Source of the DNA: Nereocystis luetkeana
Taxonomy: Eukaryota > Sar > Phaeophyceae > Laminariales > Laminariaceae
Assembly: GCA_031213475.1 (NCBI GenBank)
Contig: JARUPZ010000027.1
Span: 2,603,001-2,667,000, forward strand
Direction: 5' to 3'
Length of the DNA stretch: 64,000 nucleotides
Shown: positions 45,761-57,600 of the stretch, piece by piece
Layout of the letters: the number at the start of each line of letters is the position of its first letter
How positions within the stretch are numbered: the first letter of the stretch is position 1
The notes under the pieces: generated by a model
The model's database searches: none
What the model saw: the letters and a program-made list of their open reading frames with translations, nothing else
Told to the model about the DNA's origin: nothing
Program-made: the position numbers and the translations under genes

Positions 45761-46884
45761 GAACTACATACTTAGATCACAACCCCTGAGCGTGCTCGGT
45801 TGGTGCATCCCTGGCCTCTCAGAGCTCCCACTTCCAAACCGCCTCCTTTCATTACTTGCCGGACCTTTCCAGCAGTTCTTTGTTTTCTCGGTCATTTCTT
45901 CCTTTTTTCTTCTTTCGTTTCGTGTGCGTGCGTGTTCTCCGAGCACGGCGTCGCGGGAGGACCCGGCACCGTCGCAGGTGCCAGCGGGTGCTGGCGGGTA
46001 GAGGGGGGGTTGCAAGGAGCGCGGTCGCCGCTTTCGTGCCTAGGGGTCGCGTGTGCCTCGAGACGCGAGGGATGCATGAACGGGCTTTGTCTGGCTTCGA
46101 TTGATGATTTTTTATAGAGTATGTACGAGTTTATAAAGGTCGTTCTGGAAGGCAAGATAATATTCAAGCGGTGCTTATTTTTGCGGCCACGCTGAAGTTG
46201 AAAGAGAGAGGTGTGCAGTTTGAATACCAACGTTATCGAGCTGGCGAATGACGGCCACGGTGAGCATCTGGCTTCACGCGGGGTGGGCGACGGGGCTGAT
46301 TGTGGCAGAGAGTGATAAAAGCTTTACCCGGACCGAATCGGTAGCGAGGTGGCCGTGAGAGGGGCGGGCGGCGTACGAGGCTGAGAGAGAATGCGTTTTT
46401 TTCTTTTCTTCTTTTCGACCGGGTGTAAGGTGTTCAAATCAGGCAGAAAATTATTACACGAGAGGGGACGGGGATTTTTTTTCCTTTCCGAGTTTTCGGT
46501 TTCATTTTCATTGTTTTTGCTGCTGTGCCGTGCTGTGCTTTCGCTTTCTTCGTACATACAGTACAGACATAGAGCATATCGTGCGAAGAAAATAAGTACA
46601 GACAGTAGTAGTAGTACCCTACCTGGGGTGTATGTACGTACGTACGACATCAGCGGCGCGAAGCGTATATGTGGAATCCAAGCTGACGTCGGAGCTGTTT
46701 TTTCCTGAAGCATGGCGGCGGGACTCTTCTTGGCATTATCAAGTCGTCGGTTTGCAATTACGATCCTTGAAAACACTAAACTCAATCGTGGACCTCTGTT
46801 CGCTTCGCATAATTTGATGTACTTTTTTCCTTCCTGAGCGAGCGTAGCGGGCGGCGTAGGCCGCCCGCGGAGCGAAGCGCCTTG
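45761..46884 (-). mobile_element. TATA-flanked 1.13-kb element, inverted single copy D
   Basis: This is a full copy in inverted orientation relative to the cluster at 1148-4024. It starts GAACTACATAC and ends GCGAAGCGCCTTG, with TATA directly on both sides (45757-45760, 46885-46888). It defines the family's ends independently of the tandem cluster. The GC-rich hairpin lies near 46850-46872. Confidence 0.75.
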
Positions 46885-46888
46885 TATA

Positions 46889-49800
46889 TAGTATCCACGC
46901 TATTTCATTTGAATTAAAGAAGTTACGTTTTTTTCGGACTACTTCGAATCAAACACCTTCATTTGACTTTCCGTTAGACCCCCCAAATAAAATTGGGGTG
47001 GGAAATAAACGTGTATTCTTCCGTCGAGTTCAAAAACATAAATTGAAAGCTTCAGGGTTGAACAAATGGATCCACGCGCCATTCTCACAGGTTTGTCCTT
47101 AAATGCCATGGATGACCTCTCCTCCCCCGTGCCTTTCCCCGGCGCCTCCCCCCGACCTACTCCGGCGCCTTCCACCACAGGTAGGTCCAGCACTACCAGT
47201 ACTCGTCGACTTCCTGCGCCAAAGATATAATACCAGTGTGTATTCTAAAACTGTTTCCGGACGATAGAGGATCCGTACTGATTTCCGGAAATATAGATCG
47301 CACTCGTACGTAGTTTTTCAGCTCTATTAAAAGAGGTCGATAGAATTGGTACTTGACACAATCTGGCATATGAAAGAAATGTTACTATAATATGATCGGT
47401 GGAATACCGCTGAGAGTCAGAACATCGTAGGACGCGTGGGAATGTCGGTAGGATATAGTACAGGGGGAGGAACAGATACTACTGTTTGCTTAGCCTCACG
47501 TGTGCCCGGGTAGGATTTGCAAGATCGGGTTCTTCTGTAGGCTTGACCATATGCAATCAGCGTAACCTTGATTACCATACTCACCTAATGGGGGTTGTAC
47601 GATCTACCAGGTAGAAAATAACGAGGGTTGTGCAATCCTCTTCTGTTAAGGTCGTATGTGCGGGTCCGCGAACGAATAGAAACGGACAAGAAACGAGTCC
47701 CAAGACCGAGGCGTAATTTCAAGATCTCGATTTACCGACCTCTTTTTCGGTTTGGTTTTCGCCACCCCGCTACGCGAACACTGGACCGATCTAGACATTC
47801 GCGGGATCTATACGTCAACGCCTGTTATGTCGGCCGTCCGTGCTGCTCGTCGTGTCGAAGGCCGTCAAGAGTTCACTGAGCTAGGTCGTGGTATAGGTGT
47901 TAAATTGAAGGCTGGCTGTTCTATTTGGGGCAAGTAACATTTTGTGTTCAACTTACACCGCCACCACGATGTACTCCTTGCTGCAGCATGAGTCGACACC
48001 TATGGACTCCTATGGCATTGGAGTTACCTTTGCTCCTGCGCGATCATTTTTCAAAGGAAAAAAAACTGACCAAACAGCGTTTTCAAAACGCTTGAAAAGA
48101 CCCTTTCGCAGAAGATGAAAAATCTTCACCTCCTGAAATACCCAAAAGCTTTTCCGATGAAAAAAAGTCGATACACTGCATACGTAATCCGCCCGTGTTT
48201 TTCAAAAGAGGGAAGCTTTAATCGACGTAGCTTGGCCGTTTTAGGGGGTGTTAGTCAGTCTCAAAATAGCGCTCGGAGTAAAAATGGGCGCGAGGGCGTT
48301 TTCATTTAAATCCATAGTATGCTATGTGACTGATTATGTTTTCCGTCTGAATGCTGGACTGTTAACTCGAGGTTGGGAAGTAATCCCGAAAATTCGACGA
48401 AGGTCCACGCCCCCGAACTAGTATACCCAAAAAAAAATCAAGCGCCACCGATGCATATTTCAAAACCGGTGATTCTTCACTCGCATCCCCGTTTCCATGC
48501 TCTCTTGCTGGGCTGTTACTAAGGGTTGATGACTAATACCGTAACATCCGATGACGGATTAGTGACGCCGACCCACGAATTATTATATCCTGAAACTTTC
48601 AGCGCCATCGAGGCATTGTTCACACTCGTGAATTTTTCACTTGCATCCTCGCTTCTGGGCGTTCTCGTATAATTGCCTTTGCAGCCGATGAGAACTCGTT
48701 GAAACCTTGTGATCATATTTAGGCACCGACCCCTTTTTTCGGCCGGAGTACCGGTACACATGGGTAAATCTACCGGCAAAATACTCTTCGGGAGATAATA
48801 TGGGATTTTCCATCATCCCCTCCGAAAACAAACCACGATATCGCCAATCTCGGATGTCGCCTTGTGTGTTCCATGTGAGAGGATTGTGGGCGATCGATCG
48901 CTCGAAGCGAGTGTGGGCAACAATGGGCAACAAACGTCGCGAACGACGAGGAAGAAAAAATATGCCCCACGTGCCACACTCATCTTGCTATTGGAATATT
49001 CAAGGGGAAGTATGCAGCCAACGATTGATTTGCTTGCTCGTAAATTCAAGACAGCTTCATTTGGTACCGCACAAATGCCTTTGGTGTCGCCGTGCAGAAG
49101 CAGAATGTCTCCCAAAAATCAAGTGCCACTCCTGTCCCGAATGAATTTATTTGCATTTGGGCCAGTTCCAGTATCATCGTACGGGAACTCCTGTGCGAGT
49201 GCGCCTCAATCGTGTCTCGTTACAGTTTGTAATGTGCTGCTTACTCTCAGCTCGCTGCTGTCCTCGTGAGTCACCCCCCCGCACCTGGCAATGAGCGCTC
49301 AGTGGAGAACGACCTTGCGGGAAAACAGCAAAAAGCAAAGCCTCTGTCACGGGTCACGGGGGCAGTCACAAAGTCATCCCACAAAAAATCTGGATACTGC
49401 TTCTCATGGAAAGCGTCGGACGGCGTGTTGTATCGTGGAACAGTGAGAGAACAGAGCAGACTCAACCGGCATCCTCGTACATTACCGTCTATCCTCGTGC
49501 GTGTTGCAGAGCGAAAGGCTGCTCACTCCCCCAAAAAACAACTGGAAATGGTGCGGTGCGCACAATATAAAAATGACGACACTGCTGTCTGGGGCAGTAC
49601 CTGAATAACCATTTGAAGTTGAAGTTGGTGGGCTCGTCTACCGGCAATGAACTGCGCACAATTGATCATTCATTAATGCACAAGCGTAACCAAGGTAAAC
49701 ATATACATGAACGAAGACTCTTGAAACATGGCGTTGCACGAAACCGAAACAGGAGTCGGGTTTCATCAATCGATGACAGACTAGATGCCGGAACCGAATT

Positions 49801-51621
49801 GAACCAGAGGTACTCGTGTTCTCCGATGGGTAACATTGACCAGTGACAGCAGGGTATATACCGTACACCATGTACGCTCAACTATAGGATTTCCTGGCGC
49901 ACGGCTCGGAAGTCGAAATAAATGACGTAAGCTCATAGTTGAGAAAAAATGAAGTGTGCAATACATGATGGATGGATCGAGTGCTCCGTCTTTTTTCCGG
50001 ACTTCCTTACACGCGATCGTTCATCAACCAGCGAACGCAATATCGTCACAACTCTGTGAAAGCACTGCAGAACACCGTGACCTGAAAAAATGGCAGCCGA
50101 CACTGCGGTGGCAGCAGTCGTCGCTTTTCGCTCAAGACAATCGATCGCTTTCACTCACAGGCCAGCGCGTTAACTCTGGAAGCTGTTGGAGCCGCACTCG
50201 AGCCCAGAGGACAAGCTGCACAATGACAAACAAACGGATGAGGTCATAAACCCATGTACGTGAAAAACGGCGATACACGGAATGATGCCCACGAAGTTGT
50301 GCCACCCTCTCACGAATGAGGATCGTCGCTATCACCAGGTCAATTGGTGTTCCGGCCATAGCAACAAGGAGCTCAGAATCAATGATAATCAAGCGCTCCC
50401 CTCCTCTTTCTCTCCAGGGAGGCAGTAACTGCCGCCGATATCAGCGAGTGTACCATGAAATTACACACGATACAGAAACGAAAATGATAGAACTAGGCTA
50501 CAAGGTGTTGCGATTCAGCGATCAAGCACATCGTGTACATATATCGTTCTTAGCATAAGCGTCCCAGTCCTCTCCCGCTCCAACCCTGACGAGAGCATGC
50601 AGTCGACCCCATTGACAACACAAGACTAGTTCCAGATGTCATGACAAGCAAGTACGTGCTCCAGTCGACAAGCTTCAGTTCTCCCTGCATTCCTTCCTTT
50701 CAAAGTCCGTTGAATGACTTTTAAGCGACACCAGACCGGCGCAATAAGAGCCGCAGCAGTACGCCACAGCAGTCCTTGGACAACGCGCAGAACCCAAGAA
50801 ACGAACGGGCAAACACTAGGGTACCGTGGTAATCGCTGCTATCAAGTACATGAAGCAGTATAGATAGCTAGGCAATGTACTACGGAAAAAATGGCCGAGC
50901 AAATCGGGTCAAAACACGCGCGCGTCTGTCTTGAGCACTCCTCCTGCAAACCAACGGGGAAAGGGGGGTGACACGGGAACTGGCCTGCCACAAGCGAAAA
51001 AAATACGTGTGTACCCTCGCTCCGGGGCACAACCACGCGGTGATCCTCTCTGCAGCATGGCATCGTCATCTCGCAGGCGGTCGTTCATGCCAAGCGTGCG
51101 AGCATCCGTCGTGCATGCATGCATCATGCAGGCATGCCTTTTCGTCAACCGTCTCATCACTCGTCATCAACATCTCAAGCATGCATCACGCCGGCGCCGG
51201 CTCAGGCGGGACGAGCATTGTGGATCATGCGATTGCACATATCGCGGGATGCAGGGTGGCGCACAAGTCTCTTGGAGTGTCTGATGAACCAACCATGCAC
51301 GTTCGTGATATGGCGAAAAAACAATTGGAAGCGGGGCAGCATGGCGGGGAAGCAAGGCGAGGCGAGGAGGCAAGCGAGAAAGGGTCCAAGTGTTACTCGT
51401 AGCACGCGGGCGAACAGCACTAAATAACTACCACGGAGCACGGGGGCAGGGAGGACGGGGGGTTAGACATCAAATAGCGTGGGGGGTTAAGATACGACCA
51501 TTTCCTACATTCAAAGGCTCGCTCGGGTAGTACCGCCAAGGCAAGACGTGATAGACCGACCGCCTACTCCTGCCACCACGACGCACCTTGTCAAAATAAG
51601 GGGGGGATCAGCAGAACCCGT
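46889..51621. other. 4.7-kb stretch without a recognised gene
   Basis: ORFs of up to about 145 codons on both strands resemble nothing known. Two similar stretches (48405-48490 and 48565-48660) share CAAGCGCCACCGATGCAT-like and TTCACT.GCATCC words and look like an old duplication. The last kilobase (to 51621) is probably the 3' UTR and flank of the KH gene and has a GCATG-rich patch at 51108-51185. Confidence 0.4.
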
Positions 51622-54600
51622 TCAGGCCTGTGGCGGGGGGTTGGCCTGACCCGGGGGAGGGATGTTGATGCCCGGCGGGGGCGGCGTGCCGGCGGGAGGG
51701 GCCCAGGCGCCGTACTGATCGCGGGCGACCTGCTCTCCGTAGTAGGCAGCGTACTGCCAGAATTGCTGCAAGGATGGTGGTTGTGATCGCGGAGATGGGG
51801 GCAATGGTGAGCGGGAAGGGGGCGACGGTCAACATACTGTGTGACTGTCAATTGGCATCAGACGGGAGCAACCTCCGGCGTAACAGCGTGGTAGTCTTCT
51901 TGTGCAAGAACACGACATAACTTCAAACGTGGCCGTTCACGGAGCTACTGTAAGGGTGTCAGTGGGCCTGTCGGTCAGTGACGGGACGAATGGGGACACC
52001 GTTCGCCGAGCAAAAGACATGCCATGTTTGCCTGCAACCGTCCGACTGGCGCCCACAGACTAGTCGCTGTCTTGCCATGTATGGAACGCGGGCATCCGTG
52101 GAGAGTAAAAAGATGCTGAATCTAAACGTGCACACCACAAAATGGTTTGAAAAAACAGCAGCAGCTTGTGCCTTTGGAACCTATCAGTCACAACCCTATC
52201 AGTCACAACCAGAGATGCATGTTAAACCTAAAAAAAAGGTGAACGCCCGCGAACGGCAGTAGTAAATCTTGAAAGACGTTAATACAGGGGATACAACACC
52301 ATCATATCGTCGGAGGGAAACATAGGGGTTTCCAGTATACGAGGAGGCACTTCCATCAAGGGCAATTACTGAAATTCCGCGGATTCCGCGATAGGCGAGA
52401 ATTTCGCGAACCGCGCGTGCATTCGAGAACACGAGCGTACAGACGCGTAAAATTCACCCCTTGTCCAAACCCACGGCAGAAAACTCAGCGGAACAGAGGG
52501 GAAACGTCTGACGAGAAAAAAACTGTACGAATCATCCATCTGCCGTCCGTTGTTTCTCAAGGACACCACCCCTTCATGATAACCGCGTTGGGACAAGTGT
52601 GCCCTGAACTCACGTCGTGGTACTGGGTCATGTCGACAGCACCAGGGGCGGGAGCCGGCGCAGCCGCCGCCGGCGCCGCCGGCTGAGGGGCCGGAGCTTG
52701 CGCCGCTGGCTGAGGGGCCGGAGCTTGCGCCGCCGCCTGCGGCTGCTGGTAGTACTGCGGCTGCTGCCCCTGTTGCTGCTGGTGGGGCGGGGGCTGCTGC
52801 TGCTGCTGAGCAGGCGGCTGCTGCATCTGCGCCGGTGGGGGAGCCTGCTCGGGAGCCGCCGGGGCAGGAGCCACTTGCGGGACAGGCTGGTATGGAAGCG
52901 GCTGCTGGGGGTAGGCAGCCTTCAACAGTGAGCGAAGGCAGGGAGCGGTACGGCGGTGAAAGCGAACAGGGATCAGACAGCATCTAGGCACAACACAAAG
53001 CCGCCCACTGCACTCATCTCGAGTTCATGAGAGCATTGCTTCAGAAGGTAATACTTCGTGTCAATGTTTACATGGAAGTTGGCAATTGAAGCTCTACACT
53101 CAAGAGGGTAAAAAGTAAAAAGTGGTGCAAAAGTTTTTGTCGGCTGCCGGCCGGAATGTTGATGATTACCACGTATTCGACAAAATTGTTTGCTGGCGGT
53201 AGCCGACCCTCGATTCGGTCAGCTTGGTATCACAGTGCTACGTAGGCGGGCCCTGTCGGAGGCCAACTACAACCGGGGGAAATTGTGGGGGCTCAAGTTC
53301 GTGTTGAATCAGGGCGCCAAGCGGGAGCAGGGTGCGAATATACGCGTGAGTGTGCTGGCCATGAAACATCTCGAAACATCAGTATTTGATCAATACATGG
53401 TGATTGTCGAAAAAGTGGCAAGCTTTACGTACTGGGAATGATCATGTCGATGTCATATGGAAGGTTTGTTGACCGCGACATGACATGAAAGGTGACCACC
53501 ACCAAAAGGGACTCGAGGCCTTTGCGCAAGCGATTGATCGACATCCATATTATATCCTAACGCTTACATTCGTATTCGATCACCGGCAACTAACTCTCAC
53601 ATGAATACTCACAACAGCACCAATTGACAGCGTTAACAACACTGACCCGGTCTGGGTTACACAAAAAGGCGTACGTACTACCCACCAGGTGCATCAACAG
53701 CGGAATCAAGTCTAAAATGGCACGACACGCCGTACCTAAAACGTAGAGATCCAGTATCACTACACCAGATTCGATAGGGAATCGGAGGGCAATTACCTGC
53801 TGCTGCTGAGGTGGCGGCTGCCCGTACGGCTGGTACTGCGGCACAGGTTGGTACTGTTGCGGCGGCGGGTGCCCGTACGGAGAGGGCTGGTAAGGCGGCT
53901 GGTGCTGCTGCGGGGGGGGCGCCCCGTAGTACCCTTGGGGGGGCGGGGCACCATAGGGAGCGGGAGGTCCACCGTAGCGCCCAGGGGGGGGGGAACCGTA
54001 CCCCTGCTGGTGAGGGGGAGGGCCACCGCCACCACCGCCACCACCACCCCCACCACCAAAGCGATTGCGGTCGTCGTCTTGGACCATCATCTCGATATCG
54101 CGCTTGGCATTGTGAGGCGACTCGCCAACCCCCGTGAGGGTTACACGCCGAGTAGGCGGGTGAGTGCCGGGGTCAACCTGAGACGGGATCTGGATGCGGC
54201 ATCCCGTGCGGTTTTGCAGTTCTTTGATGGTCGAGCCGCCCTTGCCGATTACCAGGCCCACCTGATATCGGGGATTTCAACGACGGGGTGAGGCGGGTGG
54301 CAGGAGGGGTTTTCGTAAATTCGACGGGCGGGGTTGACTCAAGAAGTTCAAGTACGTGATACAAAAGAATCCCACAGGCTTCGAGTTAAACCAGGTACTT
54401 TGGAAGCACACACGCAGTCAGGCAGATCCGTATATGACGAGTATACCTACAGAAAGAACAGCCGAGTAATAAAGCAATGATTATAATATGTGAACGTACC
54501 TGGTTAATTTGGTACTGTCTTCATGTGTACTACACAATTCAAATTGCTGCGATTCAAAAGAGTCAGGGTGCCCGAAGCTCATGGCTATAAATCAACAAAA

Positions 54601-57600
54601 TCGACAAAAACAGGTGCTTTCAAAACCGCTGCACTCAAGGTCGTGTGCCATCATAAAATAATACGTACCAACAGCTGTGTTCACACTTTCACATTACTGC
54701 TGTACATACTCGTAGGGGGTTCTTGCTTATCGTCGGAGGAATACGAATCCCAGCGCCTCAGCGTTCGCCTAGTCTCCCTGCTTTCAACTGTTATACATAA
54801 ACGCCCGCAACATTTGTGAACACGAACCTGTGGCCTGTGGGAAAAAAACAAGGGCCAGACACTAAGGCTGACTATTACGGGATGTGTAGGATCCGAAAAC
54901 ACTAGAACAAAACAGGTGCCCCCTCAATTGTATTGAAACCCACACTAGGCTCTCTCTCGCTTCTTATTTCAATACCAGCCCGAGACAGGAAAAAAAGAGT
55001 GTTTTTCGACACTGCACTACCGCCGCCATCGTGTGCGAGCACCGGGCACGTACGGGACTTGAAGTCACACACCGAGCAGATGGTCGTTGGTGGCAGGTTT
55101 GAAAGCCGTGGCTGATTTGTGTTTGGAGGTCTCGCTCGGGGCGTGATAGCCTGATCCGTGTGTGAATATGTACCGTTATCAACTTTTTACTGTACGCAAC
55201 AGAAGGTCTCATTTCTGATCAGAAAAACCTGACACATCAATGGGTATGGTTCTTGCGATCCCGAACCTTCAGACGAATACCGCCTACGGACCTCAAACCT
55301 GGCAGCGAGGACTCGTGGCGGCGGTTGGTGCTTGCGGTGTGCGAAAACTGTCTTTTTAGGTCGACAGCATACGGAAACGACCCAATGCTACTGCTGTGCC
55401 GACGGCAATGCTGTTCGCGGGTTTCTGCACGATGAAAGTAAAACCTGTTTAGTTCTCTGTTTTCCGATCTCATGATAGAGTCATCCATCCAAAGACTGTT
55501 TCCCATGCGGTTGGATTTCGAGCTTCAGATATGTATTTTTCGACCCCAAAAATGAAAGCATCTGCTAATTATGTAGTTCGAGAATTCGATGGCCCAAGCT
55601 GCCAGATTTTGGCCCAAAATCCGACGACTTGAGCCATCGAATTTTCAAATCGAACATTGGCATGTTCTCTTATCTAAATTCTAAATTCAAGACGTTATCA
55701 ATGATTGAAAGCAGCAGCGGAACGATCGATGAGTTGGATTATGACACAGCTGTGTAGCGACGTTTCTTCGCGCCCGACGCGCAGTCGGTGGGCGGCGCGT
55801 CTCTCTGTGGCCAGACTGCAGTCGGCTGGCGCGGGCTAGGGCCTAGAGACCAAGAGAAGCGCTCTCGGCGCGCACCTCTCCGTGGACACGTACTCGTAGA
55901 CTACAGCAGCAGCAGCAGTAGCAGCAGTCAGTCAGTCACATCGTGTCAAAATACTGAACACCTACCTGGTATTAATAATCAGGTTGACTCTACGTAGCGG
56001 ACTAGGCGCGTCTCTTCGCTAGACCAGAGGCGGTCAGCGTGGGCTCGGACGTTTAAGTCCTACGCGCAGTGCACCGCACCCGGCGCGCGTCTTCGCGGCG
56101 CTAGACCACATTAGTAGTTGGTCTCTGCGTTTGCTCGAATCTCTGCACGGACAACAAATCCATTTTTTTCGCACAGGAAGACTGTTTCAATCTTCTCAAA
56201 ATGCGATCTGGTCAAAATCTCAAGCTCAAAATCTGAACCGCATAGGAAACAGTCCAATACAACTAGTTTTAGAGTTGTGCCCGATATTTCTGAGCCCGTT
56301 GTGTGGAAACCTCGATTTCGTGAATAAAGTCCAGCGGGATCAGGGTGCTTGGTAGGCCGTGCCGGCAGCGCTATTTATAAACCCAAGTTCAGTTCGGGGG
56401 GGGGAAATGTCTGGGTGGGATCAGGTCGGCGTGGGGTCAGGTCAGGGTGCCAATCAGGGAGCAGGGCTCGGTAAAAGTGTCGACCTGCTAAATTGTCCGA
56501 CAGGCTTCGTGTCTACAACTACAGTAGTTCCTGTGCACGAGGTACAAGGGTGTTTGCGGCGTGCATACTTTGTTTTCGCCGTTAGTACCAGGTACATATA
56601 TACACATAACTGGTACCTGGCACATATTTATATTAGTGACAGAGGATGAGTCCCTGCGGCCGAAGCATTTCTGTTCTTCACCAGCGCCCTGCCTAATGTT
56701 GTAAGGGGGTGGGTCAAGACAAATGGAAAAATACCCTCGAAATGCTGATCTCGTCGTTCCCAGTACCTGGTACTATTTTTTTGTTTCGAATGTTCTTTGC
56801 AAATGTATTCTAAAAAAACCTGGAAAATATCGGGGGTGAATAAATAGTCGATGAATCGTATATTAGTCATCGTCACATCTGTTGGGTGTACTTTTTAGTA
56901 GTCAAATTATCACGGATTTGGAGCGGTGTCATCATGTTTGACGCTGGGAGTATGTCTGGCATTGAAATTTCAAAATATGATGAGAGTATCGAAAAAAAAG
57001 CAGAATCGGGAATATTCGGGGCACCATTTTCCATCGTTGTAAGCAAGGAGGACACACTGCTGTTTGATTACGGGAAACGGTTCCTCGCATCAAAGCCTAG
57101 TCCAAATTATTTGCTAAAGGAGAAACGAAAGTACGCAACCAATGCACGGTTTCGTCCAAAATTGCACATTTTGTAGCTGGCTGGACAGGGTTTGGAGTAA
57201 CTAACTTGATTTCGGTGTCCGGTAAAAAAATGGTGAAGAATAAGTGTATGCTCCCTCAGCTCTGATATTCTGAACGTGTTCGTCTTGTGTCCTCTACTAC
57301 TGAAATTTGTTGTATTAGGGCCTACAGGGCCTTTCTTGACGAGAAACATTTTTTTATGATACTCCGCCAATACTTCTTTCGTTTTGCGTATTTGATTTGG
57401 ATCTGACTGTTCGGAAAGTGAATAACAAAGCAGGCATTTTGACGGTTGATTCGAATAAAACGAAAAATACGAATTCGTCAAGTCTTCCGGGGCTTCTTCT
57501 GCTCATCGTGTTATTCAATATGGGAGTTTGTCCAACTCGACGTGGCATGTTCCTGAAACCGAAGTAAGCCATGCAAACTTGAGCCGTGTCGACTGCTTCA

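Noticed and set aside
50968-51402. 144-codon ORF downstream of the KH gene
   Set aside because: It is a Cys/His-rich chance frame over a GCATG-repeat patch, with overlapping ORFs in other frames and no family resemblance.
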